NCBI GenBank assembly: GCA_937952285.1
Contig: CALFZE010000056.1
Location: 1 to 27,690, forward strand
Source of the DNA: UBA2428 sp002343545
Lineage (GTDB): Bacteria; Bdellovibrionota; UBA2428
Reading direction: 5' to 3'
Length of the DNA: 27,690 bases
Part shown: positions 13,065 through 22,055 of the stretch, in pieces
How the letters are laid out: each line of letters starts with the position of its first letter
Position numbering within the stretch: the first letter of the stretch is position 1
Program-made: the position numbers and the translations under genes
The notes under the pieces: generated by a model
Databases searched by the model: none
What the model saw: only the letters and a program-made list of their open reading frames with translations
Told to the model about the DNA's origin: nothing

Positions 13065-14633
13065 TTACTCGTGGACCTGGAAGCCGAACTCGTGGCCGCC
13101 TTCGTACTTGACGAACTCGTTCTCGAGCACGGAGTTGCCGACCGTGAGCTTCTTGCCCTTCATGTTGACCGCGAGCGTGCGGGTCTGGAACGAGATGACG
13201 TCGGTCGGGTCGCGGAAGTAGGAGACCTGCAGTAATCCGTTCTTCTTGTTCGTGAGCTTGAGAAGGTTTTCGACGTCGCTCGTCGGAAGTTCTTCCTTGC
13301 CGCGGGCCTGGACGAGCTCGATGCCGTCGAGCGTCCACCGCACGTTGGCCATGCTCATGGCCGAGGCGAGGCTGCGGTTCGCTTCGGGGTTGTCGGTCGT
13401 CTCGGCGCTCGGATTGATCGCGTAGATGTCGCCGAGCTTAGCCTTGAAGCCTTTGGGGCCCGCGTCCAGTGTGAGGTTCATCTCGAAGGTCGGCGATTCC
13501 GAGGAAGGACGACGGACCGGGGCCGGGTACTTCGAAGTTTGGAAGGTCGGAATCTGGCTTTCGTTCTTTTCGACGTAGTCGAGGAGCTCCTTGTACGAAA
13601 CGCACTTCACTTCGGGGAGGCCGCAGACGTCACGCGCGAAACGTTGGAAAGCACGCCAGTAGGCGCCTTCGTTCCAGCGCGAGAAATGGTGGCCGATGTG
13701 AACGGGCGCGCGGTTACCCGAGTAGTTGCTCCAGAAGTAGTTCATGTACGAGTCGTACATCTGGTTTTCGAAGGCGCGGATGAGGTTCGGGTCGCGCACG
13801 GGTTTGGCGCCGGATTGCGCCATGTAGAAGTTGTAATCCATCGAGAGCGTCCACTTGGCCGTGCCCGCGAGTTGGATGTCGGCGAGCGGGAACGCCCAGT
13901 GACCGTTCGAGGTGCGGAAGGGCCAGGTCTTGGAGCTCTTCACTTCGGTCGTGTCGTAGTTGATGCCCGAGACGTTGAGCGCGGGCCAGAGGTGCTTCTT
14001 CGTCATCGCGAGTTCGGGCGCGCGGAAACCGATGAGGTTCGTACGGCGGAAGTACGGATAGTGCACTTGGCGGGCCTTGTTCGTGAGGCCGTTGATGCCG
14101 ATGTAGTTGAAGAGCTGGTTATAGAACTGTTGGAACTCGAGCACCCATTGCTCGGTCGAGAACTTCTCGCCGTTGCAGTGGCCGACGGCGTGGATCGCGA
14201 TCTCGTGACCGTCTTGGTAGGCTTGGTTCATGAGTTCCATGCGGCGGAGGATGATGTCTTCGCCGTTGCCGTTCTTGAAGTACTGCTGTTCGAGCGCGAT
14301 TTCTTCGTCGCGCCAACGTTCGTTTTCGTAGTTGGGCGTGATCGTGTCGCCCCAGGTGAGGCAGATCTTGCCGGGGCCGCGCGTGGGCTCGGTGTAGACG
14401 TTCGCCTTGGACTTTTTGATGAAGTACGGCGTGTTGATGAAGTAGGTGAAGCGGATGCCGAGATCACGCGCGAAGAGTCGCGTGTCTTCCCACATCTTGA
14501 TGCTCTTCGAGCCGTCGAAGGCGAGGATCACGAATTGGGGTGGGGCTTTCTTGTTGGCCGGTTGCGCCTGAGCGCTCGAGGCGGCGAGCAGCGCGCATCC
14601 CAGGAAGAATTGTCGACTCAAGCGTGCCTTCAT
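13065..14633 (-). CDS. Secreted polysaccharide-deacetylase-like (NodB-fold) protein
   Basis: A 522-residue exported protein with a signal peptide ending near AQA (residue 23). NodB-fold motifs are VILAFDGSKS with Asp40 (the usual FDDG is reduced to FDG), GHEIAIHAVGH with the metal-binding pair His148/His152, and GFRAPEL like the RxP motif 3. The domain is much longer than the usual 200 residues. After about residue 390 follows a separate beta-rich C-terminal region of unknown type. A role in deacetylating peptidoglycan or another cell-surface glycan is plausible, but loss of one motif-1 Asp leaves activity open. ATG 14633 is chosen over an upstream TTG (14648) because it gives a clean signal peptide. 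It heads a three-gene operon. Confidence 0.82.
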   Translation of the reverse strand: MKARLSRQFFLGCALLAASSAQAQPANKKAPPQFVILAFDGSKSIKMWEDTRLFARDLGIRFTYFINTPYFIKKSKANVYTEPTRGPGKICLTWGDTITPNYENERWRDEEIALEQQYFKNGNGEDIILRRMELMNQAYQDGHEIAIHAVGHCNGEKFSTEQWVLEFQQFYNQLFNYIGINGLTNKARQVHYPYFRRTNLIGFRAPELAMTKKHLWPALNVSGINYDTTEVKSSKTWPFRTSNGHWAFPLADIQLAGTAKWTLSMDYNFYMAQSGAKPVRDPNLIRAFENQMYDSYMNYFWSNYSGNRAPVHIGHHFSRWNEGAYWRAFQRFARDVCGLPEVKCVSYKELLDYVEKNESQIPTFQTSKYPAPVRRPSSESPTFEMNLTLDAGPKGFKAKLGDIYAINPSAETTDNPEANRSLASAMSMANVRWTLDGIELVQARGKEELPTSDVENLLKLTNKKNGLLQVSYFRDPTDVISFQTRTLAVNMKGKKLTVGNSVLENEFVKYEGGHEFGFQVHE

Positions 14634-14742
14634 GTGCGGATCCCCCAACTTCCGTTCGCAGGCGCGGAACGCGCCGGTGCCTAAAAAAGTTAACAGGTTG
14701 AGGCCGCGAAAGAAGAATCAGAAAGCTGACGTTAGCAGGCGG

Positions 14743-15483
14743 CTAATTGACGTCTTTGTTGCCTTTGAGGACGGGCACCCGCAACACCGGCGGTACGAGA
14801 TCGGTCGCGCCCAGGACGAGGGCTTCGGATTTCGCCTCGATCGCCCCGCTCGTGCTGCCGAGTCGCAGTCGCAGTTCCTCGCCGATTTGCGAGAGCGCGG
14901 TGGCGAGGGCCGCCATGGGGCGCTGCTTGTCGTAGTCGCGCACGAGCCGATCCAGGATGCGCCCGAGCTCCGGAAAGTCCGCGAGCGGTTCCGCCAGGCT
15001 GCCCGAGTAAAGCAGAAGGGCTTCGTGCTCGAGCTCGGAAACGTAGAGCAGCACGACGGGACCCTTGAGGTGGTGTTCGTGGTCAAAGAACTGGGATTTC
15101 GCGCGGTTAGACACGCGTTCCCGTACCGCGCGGGCGGCGATCCGGTGCAAGTAGAGGCCGCGAAAAGCAAAGAGAAAGGAGCCCAGGGCGAAGCCGCAAA
15201 GGGGCAAGAGGAGCAGGTCGCCGGGCTGAGCGAGGGAGTCACCGAAGAGGGAGGCCGCGAGCAGGCCGAGGCCTAATCCGAAGGCCGAGGCGAGAAAGAG
15301 GAGTTCGGCGTAAAAGTCGCTTTCTCGCGCCACGACGACGACCATGTTCACGCCGACGCTGCGCTGGGCTTCCTGGAGGCTCGCGTTCAAGCTGGACTGC
15401 CAGCTTCGGCTCCACCGAGCCGAGTTTCGGAACCGGCTCAGAAAGGCGCGAAATTTATACAAAAGTCCCATTTCCGGGAACAT
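14743..15483 (-). CDS. TPM-domain membrane protein
   Basis: A 246-residue protein with two membrane segments (about 59-79 and 88-110) inserted into a TPM (TLP18.3/Psb32/MOLO-1) type domain. The first half reads SLQEAQRSVGVNMVVVVARESDFY. After the spans come RAKSQFF, GPVVLLYVSELEHEALLLYS and LATALSQIGEEL, matching the usual bacterial layout in which ERTGVLLFVS precedes the last helix. The biochemical role of these bacterial proteins is not settled. It lies 109 bases upstream of the deacetylase-like gene on the same strand and diverges from phnD. An alternative start is Met5 (15471). Confidence 0.78.
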   Translation of the reverse strand: MFPEMGLLYKFRAFLSRFRNSARWSRSWQSSLNASLQEAQRSVGVNMVVVVARESDFYAELLFLASAFGLGLGLLAASLFGDSLAQPGDLLLLPLCGFALGSFLFAFRGLYLHRIAARAVRERVSNRAKSQFFDHEHHLKGPVVLLYVSELEHEALLLYSGSLAEPLADFPELGRILDRLVRDYDKQRPMAALATALSQIGEELRLRLGSTSGAIEAKSEALVLGATDLVPPVLRVPVLKGNKDVN

Positions 15484-15662
15484 GCTACCCCGGCCTTTCG
15501 AAGCACGCCAAGCCGGAGCGTCGATCCGCCAAAATGTGGCTTGATGGGTGGGGGGCCATGGGTTAGCAAACCGTGACTCGAGGCCAAGGGTTAGGCCTAG
15601 TTGCTGCGCCGCAGCTTGAGTGCCCTTCTTTGGCGCGTGGGTTTGAGAAAGGATCGAAGATC

Positions 15663-16580
15663 ATGTCTTTCCCCGGAACGCTTCGTCACACGGCCTTCGT
15701 TTTTTTGATGGCGGCTCTCGCGTCCTGCACCGGACCTCGCGGCGAGTTGGGCACCGAGAAGAATCCGATCAAGTTGTACTTCATCCCTTCGGTCGACGCG
15801 AAGATGGGCGACAAGGCCAAGGCCGTGAAGGCTTACCTCGAGAGCCAAACGCCCTATAAGTTCGAAACGGCGATCCCGCAAAGCTACGTGGCCGTCGTCG
15901 AAGCCTTCGGCACGAAGCGCGCCGACATCGCGGCGATCAACACCTTCGGCTACATCATGGCCAACGAGAAGTACGGCGCGGAAGCCCGCATCGTCTTCAT
16001 CCGTAACGGCCTCGAAACCTACAAAGCGCAGATCGTCACGAAGACCGACAGCCCCATCAAGACGCTCGCCGATTTGAACGGCAAGAAGTTCGCGTACGTC
16101 GATCCCGCTTCGACGTCGGGTTATCTGCTTCCCGCCAAGATGTTCGCCGATCGGGGCATCAAGCCCTCGGAAACCGTCTTCGCCAAGAAGCACGATAACG
16201 TCATCACGATGATCTACCAGGGCCAGGTCGACGCCGGCGCGACCTTCTACTCCCCGGCCGACGAGCAAGGCATCCAGGACGCGCGCCGCCTCGTGAAGAC
16301 GCAGTACCCGGACGTCGAAAAGCAGATCCGCATCGTCGAGCTGACGGAGTCGATCCCGAACGACCCGATCATCTTCCGCAAAGACATGCCCGAAGAGATG
16401 AAGGCCAAGATCGTGGAAGCGGTCCTTTCCTACATGCAGACGCAAGAAGGCAAAGCGGCCTTCAAGGATCTTTACGGCGTGACGGAGATGAAGGCCGTCC
16501 AGGACTCGGCTTACGACGGCGTGCGCGAAATGCTGCGGACCCTCGGCAAATCGGCCACGGACTTGGCCCTCAAGAAATAA
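15663..16580 (+). CDS. phnD: Phosphonate/phosphite ABC transporter substrate-binding lipoprotein (PhnD family)
   Basis: A 305-residue lipoprotein (lipobox LASC, Cys22) of the PhnD periplasmic binding family. Family traits are KLYFIPSVDAKM at the mature N-terminus, the Asp/Ser-rich YVDPASTSGYLLP ligand loop, and GQVDAGATFYSP. In characterised PhnD proteins the STSG loop binds the phosphonate/phosphite oxygens. Exact ligand is not predictable. The start at 15663 is preceded by GAAAGGA and gives a clean signal; an upstream in-frame start at 15573 would bury the signal. The 179-base gap behind it is shared with the divergent TPM gene and shows no convincing Pho box or promoter. Confidence 0.92.
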   Translation: MSFPGTLRHTAFVFLMAALASCTGPRGELGTEKNPIKLYFIPSVDAKMGDKAKAVKAYLESQTPYKFETAIPQSYVAVVEAFGTKRADIAAINTFGYIMANEKYGAEARIVFIRNGLETYKAQIVTKTDSPIKTLADLNGKKFAYVDPASTSGYLLPAKMFADRGIKPSETVFAKKHDNVITMIYQGQVDAGATFYSPADEQGIQDARRLVKTQYPDVEKQIRIVELTESIPNDPIIFRKDMPEEMKAKIVEAVLSYMQTQEGKAAFKDLYGVTEMKAVQDSAYDGVREMLRTLGKSATDLALKK

Positions 16581-16599
16581 GTCTCGGGAGACTTCGCGA

Positions 16600-17385
16600 A
16601 TGACGGCGACGACGGGCAACGGAAACATCCTGCAGATCAGGAACCTCGAAAAGACTTTTCCGAACGGGGTGAAGGCGCTCAAAGGCGTCTCCTTCGACGT
16701 GAAGAAAGGCGAGTTCCTGGTCGTGATCGGCCTGAGCGGATCGGGCAAGTCGACCATGCTCCGCTGCCTCAATCGCCTTCACGATCCGACCGGCGGCTCG
16801 GTGCTCTTCCACGACGACGACATCGTCAAGATGAAGGGCGGCGAGGTCCGCACCCTCAAGAAGCGCATCGGGATGATCTTCCAGCACTTCAACTTGGTCG
16901 ATCGTCACTCCGTGCTGAGCAACGTTCTGACCGGCGCGCTTTCCCGGACCGGATCGATGACCTCGATCCTGGGTTTGTGGCCCGAAGCCGACAAGAAGCG
17001 CGCCCTCGAATACCTCAAGCTCGTCGGGATCGCCGACAAAGCCTACATCCGCGCCGACCAGCTTTCGGGCGGCCAAAAGCAACGCGTCGCGATCGCCCGC
17101 TCGCTCATGCAGAACCCCGAGATTCTTCTCGCCGACGAACCCGTCGCGAGCTTGGATCCGGCGACCTGCCATTCCGTCATGGAGTACTTGAAGAAGGTCA
17201 ATCGCGAGCTGGGCATCACGCTCATCTGCAACTTGCACTTCTTGAGCCTCGTCCGTCAGTACGCCGATCGCGTCGTCGCTTTGCGCGGCGGCGAGCTCGT
17301 TTACGACGGCAGCCCGAGCGCGATCGACGGCGCTTGGTTCACGAAGATCTACGGAGAGGGAGCCCGGGAAGTCCATGTCAACTGA
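16600..17385 (+). CDS. phnC: Phosphonate-type ABC transporter ATP-binding protein
   Basis: A 261-residue ABC ATPase of the PhnC family. Walker A GLSGSGKST is at about 44-52, the Q-loop FQHFNLVDRHSVLSNVLTG is PhnC-type, the signature is LSGGQKQR, and Walker B is ILLADEPVASLDP. The switch His is in CNLHFL. Length equals E. coli PhnC (262). It lies 19 bases after phnD and overlaps phnE by 11 bases, so the three form one import system at the inner membrane. Confidence 0.95.
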   Translation: MTATTGNGNILQIRNLEKTFPNGVKALKGVSFDVKKGEFLVVIGLSGSGKSTMLRCLNRLHDPTGGSVLFHDDDIVKMKGGEVRTLKKRIGMIFQHFNLVDRHSVLSNVLTGALSRTGSMTSILGLWPEADKKRALEYLKLVGIADKAYIRADQLSGGQKQRVAIARSLMQNPEILLADEPVASLDPATCHSVMEYLKKVNRELGITLICNLHFLSLVRQYADRVVALRGGELVYDGSPSAIDGAWFTKIYGEGAREVHVN

Positions 17386-18439
17386 AGTCGCTCACGGCCT
17401 GCCCCGTCGTCGTTTCTCGATCAAGTCGGTCGTCGCGGACGGCGTCTTCTTCGGATTCCTCTTCATCGTTGCCTTCCTGACGATCTTCCCGTTGAGCGAC
17501 GAGCAGACCCTCGACCTCGCGCGGAATCTCTTGATCGGCCTCGTTTCTTTCCTCGCGGGGGCGATGTTGAGCTTCGGCCTCTTCCAGGCCGGTTGGACGA
17601 CGCTCGGCTACATGATCTTCCGTCGCGCTTCGGACGTCGCGCCGGGCGAAACGGCCAAGGCGTGGTTCAAGACCTTCTGGGGCTTCCAGCTCTTCCTGAC
17701 CCTTGGCGTCTTCTGCGTCGTGGGATTCCAGGTGACGGAATTCAGCTTCTACGAGCTCCTTTCGACGGACGGTTTCGAGGGGGCCAAGCGTATTTTCGGC
17801 GCGCTCTCGAACCCCGAGCCTTCGGTCTTCGCGCCCGGCTTCCTGGCGATCATCGAGACGATCTTCATCGCGTTCATCGCGACGATGCTCGCGATCCCCG
17901 TCGCGTTCGTCATCAGCTTCTTCTGCGCGAAGAACATCATGGGCGGTTCGCCGCTCGGACTTTTCGTTTACGGCACGCTGCGGATCTTCTTCAATATCGT
18001 CCGCTCCTGCGAGCCGCTCATTTGGGCCATCATCTTCTCGGTTTGGGTCGGTATCGGGCCCTTCTCGGGCATGCTCGCGCTCATGATCCACTCGGTCGCT
18101 TCGCTCGCGAAGCAGTACTCCGAGCAGATCGAATGCATCTCGGAAGGCCCCGTCGAGGGTATCCAGAGCACCGGCGCGGGTTTTCTCCAGACGATTTGGT
18201 TCGCGGTCGTGCCGCAGGTCGTTCTGCCTTTCGTTTCGTACACGATCTACCGCTGGGACATTAACGTCCGCATGGCGACGATCATCGGTCTCGTCGGCGG
18301 CGGCGGTATCGGCACGATGCTGATGATGTACCAAGGCCAAGCCCTCTGGAACGAGGTCGGTGCCCTCGTCGTCATCATCGCGGTCGTGGTTTGGCTCATG
18401 GACTCGGCTTCGGCCCAGATCCGTGAGGCCCTGAAGTGA
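17375..18439 (+). CDS. phnE: Phosphonate-type ABC transporter permease with N-terminal extension
   Basis: A 354-residue permease. The C-terminal 230 residues are standard PhnE: GFLAIIETIFIAFIATMLAIPVAF, then LRIFFNIVRSCEPLIWAIIF, the EAA-type loop with EGPVEGIQSTGA that contacts PhnC, and WDINVRMATIIGLVGGGGIG. Ahead of this is an additional stretch of about 130 residues with around three extra membrane spans, making it some 80 residues longer than typical PhnE (about 270). The extension has no recognised motif. It overlaps phnC by 11 bases and the HAD gene by 4. Confidence 0.93.
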   Translation: MSTEVAHGLPRRRFSIKSVVADGVFFGFLFIVAFLTIFPLSDEQTLDLARNLLIGLVSFLAGAMLSFGLFQAGWTTLGYMIFRRASDVAPGETAKAWFKTFWGFQLFLTLGVFCVVGFQVTEFSFYELLSTDGFEGAKRIFGALSNPEPSVFAPGFLAIIETIFIAFIATMLAIPVAFVISFFCAKNIMGGSPLGLFVYGTLRIFFNIVRSCEPLIWAIIFSVWVGIGPFSGMLALMIHSVASLAKQYSEQIECISEGPVEGIQSTGAGFLQTIWFAVVPQVVLPFVSYTIYRWDINVRMATIIGLVGGGGIGTMLMMYQGQALWNEVGALVVIIAVVVWLMDSASAQIREALK

Positions 18440-19245
18440 CCTTCCTCCGGGAAACCGACCATCCCTGGTTCCAGGGACACGAATTCGTCGACGTTCGCGC
18501 TCCGGAATTGCTGGAACGCCTGCGTCCGCTGCCGACGGAAGGCAAGCCGGCCGCGTGGGTGCTCGACCTGGACTCGACGCTCTTCTGCGTCGGGCCGCGG
18601 GTCCGCGCCTCCTTCGACCGCTTTCTCCGCGAGCATCCGAAGGCGCCGCTCGAGTGGCACCGCGTGCTTCCGTTCCTGACCGCGCAGACCTTGCGCTATA
18701 GCTTGGAACGCAGCTTCCGCGAGATCCTGGAGCGCTGGAATTCGCGCGAAGAAGCCGCCGTCAAGGCGAAGGAACTCTGGGAAGCCTTTCACGAGCCGTG
18801 GAAAACGGCGTTCTTCTCGAATCGTTTTCTTTACCTCGACGAGCCTTACCCGGGCGCGCGGGAATTCTTGGCGTCGCTTCGCGAAAGCGGTCGCGAGCTC
18901 GTTTACCTGACGGGCCGCGACGCGCCCCGCACGAAGGCGGGTACGCTCGAAGCGCTTCGCCTTTCGGGCTTCCCCTGGGACGCGGGCTGTCATCTGTTCA
19001 TGAAGCCGGACGGGGAAACCTCTGACCTCGACTACAAACGCCGCGCGATCAGCGTGCTGAGGCAGCGTTTCGGCGTCGAGGCTTTGCTCGATAACGAGCC
19101 CGAGAACCTCGTCATGTTCGCGAAAGAGGTTCCCGAGGCCGAGATCGTGTTTTTCCACTCGATCATGAGCCCGCGCATGCCGACGGGCGAGCTGCGTCGC
19201 TATCTGCAGGATCGCAAGCTTTGGCGATTGGTCTCGTACGTCTAA
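18436..19245 (+). CDS. HAD-superfamily hydrolase linked to the phn transporter
   Basis: A 269-residue cytoplasmic HAD protein. Motif I is VLDLDSTLF with nucleophile Asp44 and acid/base Asp46, motif II is YLTGRD, and motif IV is LLDNEPEN, where an acidic DN replaces the usual DD. The helical insert between motif I and II (about 60-130) is the cap. It starts at a GTG within the phnE stop (GTGA), so it is coupled to the transporter. It could be a phosphatase or phosphonatase-like enzyme for the imported compound, but the phosphonoacetaldehyde hydrolase signature is not seen and no C-P lyase genes are near. Confidence 0.85.
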   Translation: MTFLRETDHPWFQGHEFVDVRAPELLERLRPLPTEGKPAAWVLDLDSTLFCVGPRVRASFDRFLREHPKAPLEWHRVLPFLTAQTLRYSLERSFREILERWNSREEAAVKAKELWEAFHEPWKTAFFSNRFLYLDEPYPGAREFLASLRESGRELVYLTGRDAPRTKAGTLEALRLSGFPWDAGCHLFMKPDGETSDLDYKRRAISVLRQRFGVEALLDNEPENLVMFAKEVPEAEIVFFHSIMSPRMPTGELRRYLQDRKLWRLVSYV

Positions 19246-19263
19246 CGAGCCCTTGAAACTTCG

Positions 19264-19575
19264 TCAGCGCGACGGCGGGCAGCAAAACATGTCGCGGCCG
19301 GCCCCTTCGCGCGCGTCCATCGGACGGCAGCCCGAGCTGCGCGCTCGGATCATCTGCTCGCGCGAAACCGCCACGCAATCCTCTTCTTGTGCGCGAAGCG
19401 CGGGAGGCGGCGCGGCAGCTTCCTCGGCGCGTCGAGCTTGGCGGATGCGTTCGTAGTCCCAATCGGCCTTTTTCTTGCTCTCCGCGTGTTTGGTCGCTTT
19501 CGGTTGCGACGCGCAAGCGGCGAGGGCCAAAGACAAGACGAGATGCGACAAGGGAAACTTCGACATCTTCTCCAT
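19264..19575 (-). CDS. Small lipoprotein with cysteine-rich tail, function unknown
   Basis: A 103-residue lipoprotein with lipobox LAAC (Cys21). The body is charged and probably coiled (YERIRQARRAEEAA). The C-terminal 35 residues hold four cysteines, including a CC pair just before the end (MFCCPP). No family recognised. ATG 19575 is used; Met4 (19566) is an alternative with GGAG close by. It converges on the HAD gene (18-base gap) and diverges from the PurL-like gene with only 26 bases between start codons, so each promoter must lie within the neighbour. Confidence 0.65.
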   Translation of the reverse strand: MEKMSKFPLSHLVLSLALAACASQPKATKHAESKKKADWDYERIRQARRAEEAAAPPPALRAQEEDCVAVSREQMIRARSSGCRPMDAREGAGRDMFCCPPSR

Positions 19576-19601
19576 GCTGCACCCCACAAGTCCCCGGGCC
19601 A

Positions 19602-22055
19602 ATGGTAGATTTTTGTCTCGTGGCTTTCGTACTGACTTGCGTCGTCCAAGACGCGCCGCCTTCGAACGGATCCGAGCCCCAGGCGGATCCCCGAGTTTTG
19701 CCCGCCCCGGGGGATCCGCGCCTGTGGGCCGTGCTTAAGGACAACGTCGGAGAAGTCACATCGCTTCGTTCGCGGATCTTGCAGGCCCATTGGAATGACG
19801 GGGACCGGGTTCCCGATCGGATGGCCGTTCAGGACGTCCTGCGCTTTCCCGGTATGCAGGAAGCGGAGCACTTCGACACCGCGCTTCTCGTTTCGATCGT
19901 GGTGCGTTCGCGCGGACGCGATGGCGATTCGCTCGCGACTTTGTTTTCGGATTGGTGCCACGTCTCGGGCTTCGATCGTCCCGTGGCGATTTGGGTCGGA
20001 CATCTTTACGAGCTGCGCTCCGAGCGAGAGGCGACCGACAACGGGCTGACCTTGGCGGACTCGATCGAGCGCATGCTCACCTTGGGCGAGCGCTCCGGCG
20101 TCTTTGCGCCCGCCGTCGAGGAGGCGAAAGTCCTGCGCGTGGGCGAATCGCTCGAATGGAAGCTTCCGGAGAAACCGAAAATCGATCTGCCCGAAGCGGT
20201 CGAAGCGCTCCGTAACGCCGCCGCCACCAAGGGATCGCTCTTGCGGGGCAATTTCCAACTTAGCGAAGTGCGGCCTCGCGTAGCGCCCTTTACGAACGAA
20301 CTTTCGCCCGCCCTCGCGAAGCTCCTTTGGAGCTGGAACGATGCCGAACGCCAGAAGCCCATACGTTGGAGTTCTTCGGACGGGCCCGTTCACTTCGTGG
20401 TGGGGCTTCCGCGTCGACCGGATTCGCCGAACTGGAGCCGCTCCTTGCGCGTCGAGTGCGAGAAAATCACGTCCTTGCTCGATCGCGGATCCGGCTTCCT
20501 GACGAGCCGGGGCTTCGGAACGCGTCTGGCTTGGATCGAACGCCTCTCTTCTTTTCCTTTGGCGCAAGGTCCTTTGCCCGCGACGGCGCCGTCGCCCGAG
20601 CACCGTCTCGTTTTCCTGGGACCTTGGGACTCCCGCAACCCGATCGTCGAGCGGCGTCTCGAGTGCTTCCTGCGCACGGACTTCGATTCCCTGGCGCCGC
20701 AGATGGAAGTGCTGGAAGGCTCGGATTCGTGGCTTCGTCGCTTGTCCGAGCTCTTGATCGACTTCAAATCCTTCGAAGTTTCCGAGTCGGGCTTCTGTCG
20801 TTTGGCCGAACTCGACGTCGAGCGCATCGAGTCGCAGCGGATCGCTCTGGTCTGGGCCAAGGAGTCCTGGGTCACGGGGGTGAAGGAGGCGGGCTTCGAG
20901 GCCGCGATCCTCGGCCGACTGGATACCGAGGGCGGCGGATTGCGGGCGGCGGACCGCGAGATTTTCCTGAACGAGTTGAAGGCGCTGGCGCATCCGCCGA
21001 GCGAAGTCGCTTGGAACTACCCCGAGCTGCGATCGCCCACCTACGGTTACGAGAAGGCGACGCTCTTCCCGGACCGCTACATCGCGCGGATCATGAGCAA
21101 GGACCGGCTGCATTTCGATTGGCAGGAGCAGCTGTGGAGTTTCGCGGGCGGCGAAAGGCTTCGCAGCGCGCCCTTCCGGAACCCGCTTTGCTCTTCGATC
21201 GACGGGTTTCGTTGGACGGATGGCGGGGACCTCTTTGCGGAGGCGATCGGATCCGTGGAAGCCTGGTCGGACGTCGATCCGCGCGCGGCGGGTATCGCGG
21301 CGGTCGACGCGGCCCTCCGCATCCTCGTGTCGCTCGGCGCGCGGCCCCACGGCGGTGGCGAAGCGATGGTTTACATGACGACGCCTACGCTCGGCGCCGG
21401 CAGCGACGCCGAAAGCGTGGCGCAGGGATCTTATCTGCTGGCCGCGCAAGGCATCTGTCAGGCGCTGGATGGCTTCGGCTTCCGCGTGCGCCACTTCAAC
21501 GGGTGCGGCGCGAGCTTGGGGGTGGATCGCCCCGAGATTCGCGTCGTGCTCAGGACCAAGATTTCGGAGTCGGCCCCGCAGATAGTGCCGGGCTTCCGCA
21601 TGAGCGGCGAGCCGATCTACGCCGTCGGTCCGCGCCCGGCCTTCATGGACTCCGGCTCGCTGCTGCTCTCGCACGTGAAGGTCATCAGCAACCACCTTTC
21701 GAAACTCGCGCCCAGCGCTCAGCTCGGGCTCTACGATCTTATCTGGGGGCTCATGGAGAAGGGCATCGTGACGAGCATCCGTCCCGTCCGCGAGGGAGGC
21801 CTCATCCAAACCGTCGCGGAGATGTCGCTCTGGGGAGGCATGGGGGCGCAGATTCGGCCGAACATTCCGACGATCGAGCTCTTTAGCGGCGCGCCGGGGC
21901 GTTTCGTCGTCGGCATCTTGCCTTCCGAGGTGAAGCGCTTCGAGTCGATGATCAAGAGCGAGTTGCTCACGCCGCTCGGCACGACGGGTGGCGACAAGAT
22001 TCTCGGGCTCACCCTCGATCGTTTGCACGAAGCCAGAAAAGGGGTGCTCTCGTGA
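19602..22055 (+). CDS. Degenerate PurL-like protein (FGAM synthase large-subunit pseudoenzyme)
   Basis: An 817-residue protein with the PurL fold by eye. A strand-helix block around SQRIALVWAKE and FEAAILGRLDTEGGGLR matches the MLLSESQERML/IGxVT region. DPRAAGIAAVDAALRILVSLGARP (from residue 557) matches DPxxMAxxAVxEAxRNLxxxGAxP. VTSIRPVREGGL (723-734) stands where active enzymes have QSAHDxSEGGL, and IELFSGAPGRFVVGI matches LFSEAPGRFVV. The N-terminal ENHP and second-half CLNFG and SGNVSxYNE motifs are not found, so ATP/FGAR binding is probably lost. The ATG at 19602 has no clear Shine-Dalgarno. It overlaps the PurQ-like gene by 4 bases (GTGA). I consider it a paralogue with a new role, not the housekeeping purL. 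Confidence 0.75.
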   Translation: MVDFCLVAFVLTCVVQDAPPSNGSEPQADPRVLPAPGDPRLWAVLKDNVGEVTSLRSRILQAHWNDGDRVPDRMAVQDVLRFPGMQEAEHFDTALLVSIVVRSRGRDGDSLATLFSDWCHVSGFDRPVAIWVGHLYELRSEREATDNGLTLADSIERMLTLGERSGVFAPAVEEAKVLRVGESLEWKLPEKPKIDLPEAVEALRNAAATKGSLLRGNFQLSEVRPRVAPFTNELSPALAKLLWSWNDAERQKPIRWSSSDGPVHFVVGLPRRPDSPNWSRSLRVECEKITSLLDRGSGFLTSRGFGTRLAWIERLSSFPLAQGPLPATAPSPEHRLVFLGPWDSRNPIVERRLECFLRTDFDSLAPQMEVLEGSDSWLRRLSELLIDFKSFEVSESGFCRLAELDVERIESQRIALVWAKESWVTGVKEAGFEAAILGRLDTEGGGLRAADREIFLNELKALAHPPSEVAWNYPELRSPTYGYEKATLFPDRYIARIMSKDRLHFDWQEQLWSFAGGERLRSAPFRNPLCSSIDGFRWTDGGDLFAEAIGSVEAWSDVDPRAAGIAAVDAALRILVSLGARPHGGGEAMVYMTTPTLGAGSDAESVAQGSYLLAAQGICQALDGFGFRVRHFNGCGASLGVDRPEIRVVLRTKISESAPQIVPGFRMSGEPIYAVGPRPAFMDSGSLLLSHVKVISNHLSKLAPSAQLGLYDLIWGLMEKGIVTSIRPVREGGLIQTVAEMSLWGGMGAQIRPNIPTIELFSGAPGRFVVGILPSEVKRFESMIKSELLTPLGTTGGDKILGLTLDRLHEARKGVLS

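Noticed and set aside
14661..14675. Hairpin GGCGCG-GAA-CGCGCC in the deacetylase leader, considered as a riboswitch or attenuator
   Set aside because: It is a six-base stem without conserved riboswitch elements or a U-tract; such stems are expected in GC-rich spacers.
15603..15615. GCTGCGCCGCAGC inverted repeat upstream of phnD, considered as an operator
   Set aside because: The stem is only five bases and the motif is not repeated; it does not resemble a Pho box.
19350..22028. Long minus-strand open frame opposite the PurL-like gene
   Set aside because: The plus-strand frame has PurL-like motifs and tight coupling to the next gene, while the minus frame product is Arg/Glu-rich low-complexity sequence typical of antisense frames.
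19602..22055. Calling the PurL-like gene housekeeping purL
   Set aside because: Substrate and ATP motifs cannot be found and the adjacent PurQ-like partner lacks its catalytic cysteine, so FGAM synthase activity is unlikely.
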